Part shown: piece by piece, positions 9,007-17,956 of the stretch
Layout of the letters: each line of letters opens with the position of its first letter
Position numbering within the stretch: the stretch's first letter is position 1
Origin: an uncultured Bacteroidales bacterium
GTDB lineage: Bacteria; Bacteroidota; Bacteroidia; Bacteroidales; UBA932
DNA length: 64,000 bases
Assembly (NCBI GenBank): GCA_934700615.1
Contig: CAKUXR010000014.1
Span: 1 to 64,000, forward strand
Direction: 5' to 3'
The notes under the pieces: model-generated
What the model was told of the DNA's origin: nothing
Seen by the model: only the letters and a program-made list of their open reading frames with translations
Databases searched by the model: none
Made by a program: the position numbers and the translations under genes

Positions 9007-9741
9007 ATGAACAGAAATATATTTTCATTGATAATATCTTTTGCATTCGTTGCTTTGGCCGCAATCCCAAGTTGCAAGGTGCAGGATATAGACGTATTCT
9101 CAGCAGAAGAAAGTTATGTCTATTTCAAGCGTTATATCAAAGACAAAGAAGGGAAGAACGTCAGAGTTGATACCGCAATGGTATCATTCTCACACCATTA
9201 TGGGGTAACTGAATATACCCAGGACTATTATCTCGGTCTTGTGGGACAGTTGCCGACCAGGGATATGGAGTATAAAGTCGAGGTCGTGAAAGATGAAACG
9301 ACTGCCGAGTCCGGTCAGTATTCTATTCCTGAGAAACTCATTTTCAGAAAGGGACAGACTGAGGACATCCTGCCTGTAACCATCTATAAGAACAAGATCC
9401 AGGACGGAGACGAGCGGGTGCTGGTACTTCGTCTTGTGGAAACCGAAGACCTCAAATTGGCTTTCAATAATCCTAATGATTCTTATACGGACATCAAGTT
9501 CAGGTTCAACAACAAGATTTCCAAGCCTCTCTGGTGGGATGATACTGTCACAAAAATCTTCTTCGGAGAGTACTCTTACAAGAAGTACGTGACAATCATT
9601 GAAGCGAACCCCGGATTTACCTCTATCGAGGGAATGTCAAGTGCGGAAATCAGGCAGATTGCGATCAATGCTAAAGAATATATCAAAAAGAACAGCATAA
9701 CAGAGGATGACGGCTCTGCTATGGAAATTCCTATATATTAA
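9007..9741 (+). CDS. DUF4843-type lipoprotein
   Basis: 244 residues with a lipoprotein signal (AAIPSC, Cys about 23) followed by a single beta-rich domain (YVYFKRYIKD..., YTQDYYLGLVG) of the DUF4843 kind. These proteins are regularly encoded directly after SusC/SusD pairs in Bacteroidales and are thought to be accessory surface lipoproteins of the complex. Ten bases separate it from SusD. Family call is from overall pattern and context; biochemical role unknown. Confidence 0.8.
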   Translation: MNRNIFSLIISFAFVALAAIPSCKVQDIDVFSAEESYVYFKRYIKDKEGKNVRVDTAMVSFSHHYGVTEYTQDYYLGLVGQLPTRDMEYKVEVVKDETTAESGQYSIPEKLIFRKGQTEDILPVTIYKNKIQDGDERVLVLRLVETEDLKLAFNNPNDSYTDIKFRFNNKISKPLWWDDTVTKIFFGEYSYKKYVTIIEANPGFTSIEGMSSAEIRQIAINAKEYIKKNSITEDDGSAMEIPIY

Positions 9742-9762
9742 TCAAATATCGGAAAACAAGAT

Positions 9763-11379
9763 ATGAAAAGAATCAATATAGCCATTCTTGTAGTTGCCGC
9801 AGCGATAGCTTCCGGCTGTTATAAGGATACCGGAAATTATGATTATAAGGACATTCAGAGAGTCACTATAGGATTTGAAAAAGAGAAGACTCATTTCAAT
9901 ATCACTCAAGGTGACGTCTTGGAGATAAATCCGATTTATCCGGATTTCGTAAAGAACAATCCTGAAAATTATGAGTTCAAGTGGAGTCTCGACGGCGAGA
10001 CTCAGCCGGGATGGGATACCATGAATTTCAAATCGCCGATCAATAAGATCACAGAACGCAGCAGTCTTGTCATTGAAGTAAAAGACAAGCGTACGGATGT
10101 GGTTTATATGAATGAGGTGACATTGAAAGTTCTGGGTGTTTATACGAACTATTACTCATGGATGATTTTGTCTGACGATGCCGGAAAGTCCAAACTTTCA
10201 TTCTTGTCAGTGTCAGACCTGTTGGATCCCGAGTCTGAGGAACAGCCGAAGGGCAGTGACCAGTATTATTATGATGGTCAGCGCTTTATATCCAATGTTT
10301 TCGACGGAGAATTGGGTTCAGGTCCGATTGCACTTCAGGAACACTGGAGAGATGGCATTGACTGGAGTGAAACTGTCGTGGGCAATGTCTGTGTGTTCCA
10401 GAAAAGTGGTGCAGTGGATTTGGAGGGAACAGGTTTTACAAAAGAAATCGACATGTCCCAGGCCTTTGTAGGGGAGAAATATCCTTCAGAGAATACAGTC
10501 CTCTACCCTGGCTCTTTCATCGGATATGTAGATGTGGTTTGCGACCAGGACGGGAAGTTGTACTCAAGACTGAAATTGACTTCTACCGCATACAACTCGG
10601 AATACTTCCTTCCTACTCCGTTGAAAGCTACCGGAGAGGATGAGGTTCTGGAGAATTGCAGAGTATGTAGAGGTTTCTATGCAAGCAACCGTTTGGGATA
10701 TCAGGTTGTCTATGACGGAAAGAACAAGAGGATGCTTTATTTCCAGGACGGAAGCGGTGACTATGATTCTCCGGCAGAGGGCGCTTCAGGTGTACTTCCA
10801 ATCTATGTGGACAGGAAATGGTATTCGGAAGGAGTCAATTTGGAGGACATGAGCGGATATGACTTGCTGCATATCAGCCAGTCTGCTGCTACCGGTGAGG
10901 GTTGGAGTTCATATTATGGCTTCTTCATGGTACTTAAAGAAGAGGAAACCGGAAAATTATATCTCCAGCAGTTTGTGGTGACAAAGAAATATGGCGCAGA
11001 TATGCCTGAAATTACTGGTATGTATTTGAAGGAAATTACCGGTCTTCCTGCAGATCCGTCCATATGTGCATTCCCTACATACAACCCAACTGAATACGCG
11101 TTCTTCGCTATCGGTCAGGATCTGTATATGGTGGATATCGTGAACATGTCTCCTGCACAGCTCTATTATCATTTCGACAGCAATATCACAGCGATGGATT
11201 ACGGCTCAGACAGCAACATCCACCTGGCAGTCGGACTTGAAGACGGCAGTTTCTTCGTACTGGGCGCAAATAAGGCGAAGAATATCAAGGATGAACACAA
11301 ACTTGTCTATCAGGCTCCTGAGAAAGTGGGTAAGATCGTGGACATCAAATACAAGAACAACAGCATGTGGAATTACTAG
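9763..11379 (+). CDS. PKD-like surface lipoprotein
   Basis: 538 residues. Lipobox ASGC (Cys about 19) then YKDTGNYDYKDI, the usual opening of PKD-like lipoproteins in SusCD loci. An Ig/PKD-like domain (about 30-125) is followed by a larger beta-rich region with repeated aromatic strands, suggestive of a propeller-like fold. Probably a surface substrate-binding accessory protein of the SusCD complex. It is the last gene before a hairpin at 11399-11422 that separates the outer-membrane block from the ABC block. Confidence 0.8.
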   Translation: MKRINIAILVVAAAIASGCYKDTGNYDYKDIQRVTIGFEKEKTHFNITQGDVLEINPIYPDFVKNNPENYEFKWSLDGETQPGWDTMNFKSPINKITERSSLVIEVKDKRTDVVYMNEVTLKVLGVYTNYYSWMILSDDAGKSKLSFLSVSDLLDPESEEQPKGSDQYYYDGQRFISNVFDGELGSGPIALQEHWRDGIDWSETVVGNVCVFQKSGAVDLEGTGFTKEIDMSQAFVGEKYPSENTVLYPGSFIGYVDVVCDQDGKLYSRLKLTSTAYNSEYFLPTPLKATGEDEVLENCRVCRGFYASNRLGYQVVYDGKNKRMLYFQDGSGDYDSPAEGASGVLPIYVDRKWYSEGVNLEDMSGYDLLHISQSAATGEGWSSYYGFFMVLKEEETGKLYLQQFVVTKKYGADMPEITGMYLKEITGLPADPSICAFPTYNPTEYAFFAIGQDLYMVDIVNMSPAQLYYHFDSNITAMDYGSDSNIHLAVGLEDGSFFVLGANKAKNIKDEHKLVYQAPEKVGKIVDIKYKNNSMWNY

Positions 11380-11398
11380 TATTCCGCATATCCCGGAT

Positions 11399-11422
11399 AG
11401 GGTGACTTGAATGAGTCACCCT
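11399..11422 (+). terminator. Intra-operon hairpin
   Basis: AGGGTGACT (11399-11407) pairs with AGTCACCCT (11414-11422), loop of 6. Only TTGTT follows, so it is more likely a partial terminator or mRNA-processing/stability hairpin than a full stop. The stem sequence is nearly the same as that of the terminator at the end of the cluster (20775-20807). Confidence 0.65.
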
Positions 11423-11465
11423 TGTTCCGGTAAAAAAAGAGAAGCTGATAATCAATAATATAAAT

Positions 11466-12416
11466 ATGGAAAAATCAATAGTCTCCGTAAGAAACTTGTC
11501 ACATCGTTACAGCGTACAGTGGGCTGTAAAGGATGTCAGTTTCGAGATAAACGAAAAAGGCGTAACGGGGCTTCTGGGATCCAACGGTGCAGGTAAATCC
11601 ACCACGATGAACATCATCTGCGGTGTCTTGAACCAGACCGAAGGAGATGTGTTCATAAACGGAATCAATCTCCGTGAGAATCCTGTAGAGGCCAAGAAGA
11701 ACATCGGATTCTTGCCGCAGCAACCACCTTTGTATTCGGATCTTACAGTAGGAGAATATCTTAGACACGCAGCATTTTTAAGATTGGTAGAGCCTGATAA
11801 AGTCGATGAAGCTGTAGATGTGGCATTGGCAAAATGCTCGATCACTCATTTCAGGGACAGACTGATCAAGAACCTTTCAGGAGGTTACCAGCAGAGGGTC
11901 GGCATAGCACAGGCTATCGTACACAATCCTCAGTTCGTCGTTCTGGACGAGCCTACCAACGGACTTGATCCTAACCAGATAGTGGATATCAGAAATCTCA
12001 TCAGAGATATCGCAAAGCATCATGCAGTTCTGCTGTCCACCCATATCCTTTCTGAAGTTCAGGCCATCTGCGACAATATCTACATGATAGAAAGCGGAAA
12101 ACTTGTCTTCTCGGGCACGATGGAGGATTTCGACAATTATGTGGCTCCGGAGAGTTTCATCGTGGAATTTGCCAACTCGCCTTCGAAGGAGGTCCTTGAA
12201 ACATTGACAGACAACAATGGTGTAGAGGCATTGGAAGACGGCAGTTACAGGATTTTCCTGAAAGAGGACATCTCGATTACTGAAGCTTATATTCAGGAGA
12301 GCGTAAAGCAGAATTGGGGTCTGAAGAATATTTATGTGGAAAGGGCGGCTTTGAACGAGATTTTTGCACAGCTGTCCGGTAAAGCAAAAAATAAAAAGTA
12401 TGAGAAAGTGCAATAA
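11466..12416 (+). CDS. GldA-like ABC transporter ATPase (module 1)
   Basis: 316 residues. Walker A SNGAGKST (about residues 40-47), signature LSGGYQQR (Y for the usual Q), Walker B FVVLDEPTNGLDP and the H-loop STHILSE are all present, so it should be active. The ABC-2/GldA-type C-terminal extension follows. It pairs with the permease encoded next and is about as long as a second ATPase at 14722-15651. ABC-2 systems of this type export lipids, peptides or surface material; whether this one exports or helps move imported substrate is unknown. Confidence 0.88.
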   Translation: MEKSIVSVRNLSHRYSVQWAVKDVSFEINEKGVTGLLGSNGAGKSTTMNIICGVLNQTEGDVFINGINLRENPVEAKKNIGFLPQQPPLYSDLTVGEYLRHAAFLRLVEPDKVDEAVDVALAKCSITHFRDRLIKNLSGGYQQRVGIAQAIVHNPQFVVLDEPTNGLDPNQIVDIRNLIRDIAKHHAVLLSTHILSEVQAICDNIYMIESGKLVFSGTMEDFDNYVAPESFIVEFANSPSKEVLETLTDNNGVEALEDGSYRIFLKEDISITEAYIQESVKQNWGLKNIYVERAALNEIFAQLSGKAKNKKYEKVQ

Positions 12417-12429
12417 TTTCAACCAGACA

Positions 12430-14715
12430 ATGAGAATAGCGAAGATCGAGTTGAACACGATGTTCTATTCTCCTGTCGCTTGGCTGTTGCTTCTTGTTTT
12501 TGCAGTACAAGTGGGCTATAGCTTTGTGGAAGTCCTCGGCGGAATTTTGGATTCTGCGGATTTGGGCCGTACATCATGGAGTGTCTCGCAGCAGGTTTTC
12601 GGTAAGTCAATGTCAAGCATCCTGCCTGGCATACAGAGATATATTTATCTCTATATACCTCTCGTGACGATGGGACTCATGAGCAGGGAGTATGCGAGCG
12701 GCTCCATCAAATTGCTGTATTCATCTCCTATCAAGAACTCATCCATCATTTTGGGAAAATTCCTGTCAATGGTAGTTTACGGTGGAGTGCTGATCGGAAT
12801 CATCGCAATGTTCTCCGTCTTTACCCATATATTCACCCCACATTTCGACTATAAGATCGTGGTTGTGGCATTGCTGGGACTGTATCTGCTGATTCTGGCA
12901 TATTCTGCAATCGGTATCTTCTTCTCGTCTCTCACCAAATACCAGGTAGTTGCGGCTATCGGTACATTGGCCGCCCTCGCATTCCTCAACAATGTGAGCA
13001 GTATCGGCCTCAAGAGTGATGTGGTCAGGGACATTACATATTGGCTCGACCTTTCTGGGAAATCAAGAAGCTTCCTCAGCGGAATGTTCGCCAGCCAGGA
13101 CTTCTTCTATTTCATAATCGTCATAATCCTGTTCCTTTCGCTGTCCATCTTCAAGCTCAATACCGAAAAGAGCATCATGACGACCAAGGTCAAGGTTGCG
13201 AAATATTGTGCGATTGTAGGTGCTTGTCTTGCATGCGGTTACGTTACTACATTCCCTAAGCTCAAGTATTATTATGATGCTACCCACATCCAGAGCAACA
13301 CTCTGTGCGAGGAAAGCCAGAATATCATGAAGAGCATAAAGGACAGGCTTACCATCACCACATACGTAAACCTCTTCGATGATTCTTTCTTCTGGTTCCT
13401 TCCGCAGAACAGAAACTATGACAAGGAGAGACTGGAAAAATATATCAGGTTCAAGCCGGATACCAAACTGAAATATGTCTATTATTATGCTCCTAACGGA
13501 AACAAGGCTTTGGAAGAGAAGTATCCTGACATGTCCATGGAGGAGATTGCACAGGAACTTTGCAAGGTGCACAATGTGGACTTGAAGGATTTCCTGACAC
13601 CTGATGAAATCGCCAAGGTCATCGATTTGGAGCCTGAGAAATTCAAATGTCTGAGAATCGTCGAGGACGAGCACGGACATAAGGAAGTGATGAGAATGTA
13701 CAATGACAATCAGAAGCTTCCGAATGAAGAGGAAATGTCAATGATATTCAACAAACTCGTCAACAAGAGCCAGATGGTGGCATTTGCTGAAGGATACGGC
13801 GCAAGGGCCATTGACAATTATGGAGCGCGCGGATATTATCTGGTGGGCTACGACAAATGGTTCAGGCACTCTCTATACAACCTCGGATTTGATGTCAAGA
13901 AACTTGACCTTGACAATGCGGCGGATTTCGAGGGCACTGACATCCTTTTCCTTACAGATATCAATGAACCGTTGTCAGAAAATGCATTGGCCAACATTTA
14001 TTCTTACATTGACAGGGGCGGCGACCTCTATATCCTGTCCAACTACAAGCGTGGTAAATACCTTGACCCGGTTGTCAACTATCTCGGTGTCAAATACTAC
14101 GAGGGCCTGGTAGTGCAGGAAAACCAGTATATCTCGCCAACTTACGTGGCTGCCAATTTCACTGAAGCGGCGACGGAATCCAGCCCTATATACAAGAACG
14201 TGGCGGACTGGGATTATTGCGTCCTCATGCCGACTGCTCTGGCAATCGACTATTCAGGCGTCAAGGATTTCGAGGTGAAGTCACTTCTGGAGACTACGGA
14301 CAAGGCTTGGGTCGAGTACGAGACCACAGACTTCGTTGACGGCGAGTTTGTCTGCAACGAGAAAGCAGGGGAGAAGCAGGGAGTATATTCCACTTTCGTG
14401 ACATTGAGCAGACAAGTCAATGGCAAAGAGCAGAAAATCGCCATTTCGGGAGATGCTGATTTCATTGCCAATGAAGAACTCAGCTCTGACCACTCCGGCA
14501 TAAGCGCCTCCAACTACACGATGGTGAAAGGCCCTCTCAGATGGTTCTCGGGAGACAAATATCCTATCGTTGTCGAGAGACCTGGCGCAGAGGACGGAGA
14601 GACCAACTTCCCGTTGGGATTCTCTATGTGGCTGAAGATTATCTTCTTGGGCATTTTCCCTCTTGGCCTGATGATTACAGGTGTTGTACTTATTGTGAGG
14701 AGACAAAGAAAATAA
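12430..14715 (+). CDS. ABC-2 permease fused to a GldG-like domain (module 1)
   Basis: 761 residues from ATG 12430; ATG 12400 is possible but would overlap the ATPase gene, and 12430 matches the start of the paralog (MR..., then a lysine/glutamate-rich helix, FYSPVAW). The N-terminal half (about 1-260) has six membrane segments of an ABC-2 permease (GldF-like). The C-terminal half is a large periplasmic GldG-type domain (TITTYVNLFD, DILFLTDINEP, ISGDADFIAN) ended by one membrane helix and RRQRK. In Flavobacterium gliding, GldF and GldG are separate proteins; here they are one chain. Confidence 0.85.
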   Translation: MRIAKIELNTMFYSPVAWLLLLVFAVQVGYSFVEVLGGILDSADLGRTSWSVSQQVFGKSMSSILPGIQRYIYLYIPLVTMGLMSREYASGSIKLLYSSPIKNSSIILGKFLSMVVYGGVLIGIIAMFSVFTHIFTPHFDYKIVVVALLGLYLLILAYSAIGIFFSSLTKYQVVAAIGTLAALAFLNNVSSIGLKSDVVRDITYWLDLSGKSRSFLSGMFASQDFFYFIIVIILFLSLSIFKLNTEKSIMTTKVKVAKYCAIVGACLACGYVTTFPKLKYYYDATHIQSNTLCEESQNIMKSIKDRLTITTYVNLFDDSFFWFLPQNRNYDKERLEKYIRFKPDTKLKYVYYYAPNGNKALEEKYPDMSMEEIAQELCKVHNVDLKDFLTPDEIAKVIDLEPEKFKCLRIVEDEHGHKEVMRMYNDNQKLPNEEEMSMIFNKLVNKSQMVAFAEGYGARAIDNYGARGYYLVGYDKWFRHSLYNLGFDVKKLDLDNAADFEGTDILFLTDINEPLSENALANIYSYIDRGGDLYILSNYKRGKYLDPVVNYLGVKYYEGLVVQENQYISPTYVAANFTEAATESSPIYKNVADWDYCVLMPTALAIDYSGVKDFEVKSLLETTDKAWVEYETTDFVDGEFVCNEKAGEKQGVYSTFVTLSRQVNGKEQKIAISGDADFIANEELSSDHSGISASNYTMVKGPLRWFSGDKYPIVVERPGAEDGETNFPLGFSMWLKIIFLGIFPLGLMITGVVLIVRRQRK

Positions 14716-14721
14716 GAGATT

Positions 14722-15651
14722 ATGGAACACAAAATAGTAGAAGTAAAGAATCTCTGGCATCGGTACAGTGTCGATTGGGCAATCAAGGACATCAATTTCG
14801 ACATTGAAAAGAAAGGAGTATTCGGACTTTTGGGTTCAAACGGCGCAGGTAAGTCAACGACTATGAATATCATCTGCAATGTTCTTACCCAGACAAAAGG
14901 TGATGTTTTCATCAATGGCATTGACTTGAGAAAAAATCCGATTGAGGCTAAGAAATTCATCGGTTTCCTGCCTCAGAAGGCTCCTCTTCATGTGGAGATG
15001 ACAGTGGAGGAATATCTTTATCATTGTGCTGACTTGAGGCTCATGCCTAAGGACAAGATGCCGGCAGCCGTGGAAAAGGCTATGGAGAAATGTCAGATTA
15101 CACATTTCCGTAACCGTCAGATTTCCAATCTTTCCGGCGGTTATCAGCAGAGAGTCGGCATAGCCCAGGCCATTATCCACGAACCTCTGTTTGTCATTCT
15201 GGATGAGCCTACCAACGGACTTGACCCTAACCAGATTATGGAGATTAGGGGGCTTATCAGGGAAATCGCGGAAGACAGGGCAGTGCTCATTTCCACGCAT
15301 ATCCTTCCGGAAGTGCAGGCCATCTGCGATTACATCATGATGATCGAGCACGGCAATATGGTATTCAAGGGAACAATTTCCGAGTTCAATGCCTATATGG
15401 ATCCGTCCGCTCTCGTAACCATCATGCACAATGCCCCTGCAGATGAGGAATTCATGAAGATCGAGGGCATTGAAAGAGTCGAAAGATTGACACGTACCCG
15501 CATCCGTCTCCATTTCGTAGGTGACGACAACATTGTGAGCAGGGTGGTGAAGGCATCATGTGAGAACGGCTGGCAGTTGAGAGAGATTTTCCTTGAAAAG
15601 GAATCATTGGATAAGGTATTTGCAAAATTGTCAGGTAAATCATTTAACTAG
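14722..15651 (+). CDS. GldA-like ABC transporter ATPase (module 2)
   Basis: 309 residues, clear paralog of the module 1 ATPase: same Walker A (SNGAGKST), same LSGGYQQRVGIAQA signature, Walker B FVILDEPTNGLDPNQ and STHILPE H-loop. Starts 6 bp after the first permease and ends 1 bp before the second. The two ATPases diverge most in the C-terminal third (about residues 215-309), which may set specificity for the matching permease. Confidence 0.88.
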   Translation: MEHKIVEVKNLWHRYSVDWAIKDINFDIEKKGVFGLLGSNGAGKSTTMNIICNVLTQTKGDVFINGIDLRKNPIEAKKFIGFLPQKAPLHVEMTVEEYLYHCADLRLMPKDKMPAAVEKAMEKCQITHFRNRQISNLSGGYQQRVGIAQAIIHEPLFVILDEPTNGLDPNQIMEIRGLIREIAEDRAVLISTHILPEVQAICDYIMMIEHGNMVFKGTISEFNAYMDPSALVTIMHNAPADEEFMKIEGIERVERLTRTRIRLHFVGDDNIVSRVVKASCENGWQLREIFLEKESLDKVFAKLSGKSFN

Positions 15652-15652
15652 T

Positions 15653-17953
15653 ATGAGGTCTATATTAAGAATATTGAAAACGGAACTGAAAGTGTTCTTC
15701 TATTCGCCGATTGCATGGCTTATACTTTTGGTTTTCGCAGTTCAGGTCGGAGTCGCATTTTGCGGACTTTACGCTGACAACTTGAGATATCAGGAAATCG
15801 GTTATCCGGTCTATGAAGCTACCGCCAAGCTTATCAGCGGCATGAGGGGACTTTTCGTGCAGATGCTAAACAATCTCTATCTGTACATTCCTCTTCTGAC
15901 CATGGGGCTCATGAGCCGTGAGTACAGCAACGGTTCCATCAAGCTGTTGTACTCTTCTCCTGTTTCCAACTTCCAGATTATCATCGGAAAGTACCTTTCC
16001 ACAATGGTTTACGGTCTGATACTGGTATTGGTGATGTGCCTGCCTACCATCTTCGTGGCCATGTACGTGGAGAGTCCGGATATAAAGATGATGGCAGTAG
16101 CCGCATTGGGCGTGTATATGACTATCTGTGCATATTCTGCCATCGGTCTTTTCCTGTCCACGATTACACAGTACCAGGTTGTGGCTGTCATCAGCACATT
16201 GATCGTCCTTGCGGTATTGAATTTCATAGGCAATGTCGGACAGGAGTATGACCTCGTGCGGGACATCACTTTCTGGCTGTCGATTTCAGGCCGCTCGAAG
16301 GTCTTCCTCGAAGGAATGATCTGTACAAGGGAAGTTCTGTATTTCATTCTTGTCATCTTCCTGTTCCTGTCAATGTCAATAATCAAGCTTAGAGGCCAGA
16401 GACTGAAACTTCCGAAATGGAAAACTGCTCTCAACTATACCGGCATCCTCGTAGTGGTATTCAGCTTGGGCCTCCTCAGTTCCAGCCCTAAGTTCATCAA
16501 GTATTATGATGCGACACAGGCCAAGAGCAATACATTGACAGAGTACAGCCAGGAGGTAATGTCGAAGATTACAGACGGACTTACCATAACCACCTATGCC
16601 AATGTGCTGGACGAGACATGGTTCTATGCCGAACCCCGCAGCAAGAACCGCGATTTGATGCGTTTCGAGAAATACGTGCGTTTCAAACCGGATATCAAGC
16701 AGAAATATGTCTATTATTACGGCGATTTCTATAGCAACTACAGGTACGAGAGGGATGAATATAAGGACAAGACTCCACATGACCTTGTACAGGCTATCTA
16801 TCGCTGGAGCCGTCAGGATACCACCACATACATGCCTCAGGAAAAGGTATGGGAGATGGATGATATCCGTGCGGAAGGCGGAAGGATGGTCCGGGTGCTC
16901 AGCAGAGACAACGGACGCAAGGCTATCCTGAGACTCTTTGATGACAGTCATATCCATCCGAGCGAAACGGAGATTACTGTTGCGATGAAGACTTTGGTCG
17001 ACAGACCGGCTGTTCCTGGATTCGTTGTAGGACATGGTGAAAGAAGCATGAACGACAACGGGGAAAACGGATATGGTCTGCTCGCTACACATAGAGTAGG
17101 ACGTCATGCACTTATAAATCAGGGATTTGCGCCAAGGGAAATAAGCCTTGAGAAGCCGATTCCTATCGATGTGGACTTCCTCGTGATTTCTGACGTGAAA
17201 TCTCCTTTCTCGGATGTCGAGATGGAAAACTACAGGAATTTCGTGGACAGGGGAGGAAATCTTCTCATTTTGGGAGAGCCTCGCCGTCAGAAGAACATGA
17301 ATCCTCTCATCGAGCCTCTCGGACTCAAATTCGCGGACAACCTGCTGGTTTCTCCAAACGACCTGTATGCGGATGACTTGATAATTGCCGATGTGAAGCC
17401 GTGCGAGGCAATGAGTCCTTCATTTGCGGCTCTCGCACAGCAGGGCATCAAGGCTACGATGCCTTCAGCCTGTGCAATTGAGAAACTGCCTGCAAGGGAC
17501 GGCTTCTTCATTGATGATATCATGGTTACAGCCGACAAGGGCGTCTGGATTGAGACCAGGACCCGTGACTTCGCCAATGATAAGTCAGTCTTGAATCCTG
17601 AGGACGGAGAAGTGGAAAAACAGTATGCCGTAGCTACTGTTGCTTCAAGAAAGGTCAAGGGTAAGGACCAGATTATTATCGTTACCGGTGACTCTGATCT
17701 GTTCTCGCCAAAGGAACTGAATGCCAACAGGGCAGGAGTTACAGCGTCCAACTTCAACTATTTCAATGAGTTCATGTATTCAATGACATTGGGCAAATAT
17801 CCTATCAATATCGATAGGGAGCCTTCTCCGGATGTCCGCTTCACGGCTTCTCACGAGGTGTTGCCTTGGATGAATTTCATCTACAAATGGTTTATACCTG
17901 CAATCATTTTGATTTCTTGTTTAGTAGTTTTGATACGTAGAAAAAGAAGATAA
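15653..17953 (+). CDS. ABC-2 permease fused to a GldG-like domain (module 2)
   Basis: 766 residues from ATG 15653, which follows the ATPase stop by one base; an upstream in-frame start overlapping the ATPase by 20 codons is less likely. Same plan as module 1: six N-terminal membrane segments (FYSPIAWLILLVFAVQ first), a long periplasmic GldG-like domain (YYDATQAKSNTLTEYS, DFLVISDVKSPF, IIVTGDSDLFS) and a C-terminal helix followed by RRKRR. Together with module 1 this gives either two transporters or one heteromeric complex. Confidence 0.85.
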   Translation: MRSILRILKTELKVFFYSPIAWLILLVFAVQVGVAFCGLYADNLRYQEIGYPVYEATAKLISGMRGLFVQMLNNLYLYIPLLTMGLMSREYSNGSIKLLYSSPVSNFQIIIGKYLSTMVYGLILVLVMCLPTIFVAMYVESPDIKMMAVAALGVYMTICAYSAIGLFLSTITQYQVVAVISTLIVLAVLNFIGNVGQEYDLVRDITFWLSISGRSKVFLEGMICTREVLYFILVIFLFLSMSIIKLRGQRLKLPKWKTALNYTGILVVVFSLGLLSSSPKFIKYYDATQAKSNTLTEYSQEVMSKITDGLTITTYANVLDETWFYAEPRSKNRDLMRFEKYVRFKPDIKQKYVYYYGDFYSNYRYERDEYKDKTPHDLVQAIYRWSRQDTTTYMPQEKVWEMDDIRAEGGRMVRVLSRDNGRKAILRLFDDSHIHPSETEITVAMKTLVDRPAVPGFVVGHGERSMNDNGENGYGLLATHRVGRHALINQGFAPREISLEKPIPIDVDFLVISDVKSPFSDVEMENYRNFVDRGGNLLILGEPRRQKNMNPLIEPLGLKFADNLLVSPNDLYADDLIIADVKPCEAMSPSFAALAQQGIKATMPSACAIEKLPARDGFFIDDIMVTADKGVWIETRTRDFANDKSVLNPEDGEVEKQYAVATVASRKVKGKDQIIIVTGDSDLFSPKELNANRAGVTASNFNYFNEFMYSMTLGKYPINIDREPSPDVRFTASHEVLPWMNFIYKWFIPAIILISCLVVLIRRKRR

Positions 17954-17956
17954 AGT

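Noticed and set aside
13063..13680. Open minus-strand frame of 205 residues inside the first permease gene
   Set aside because: Antisense shadow of a well-conserved coding region, no promoter or recognisable protein features.
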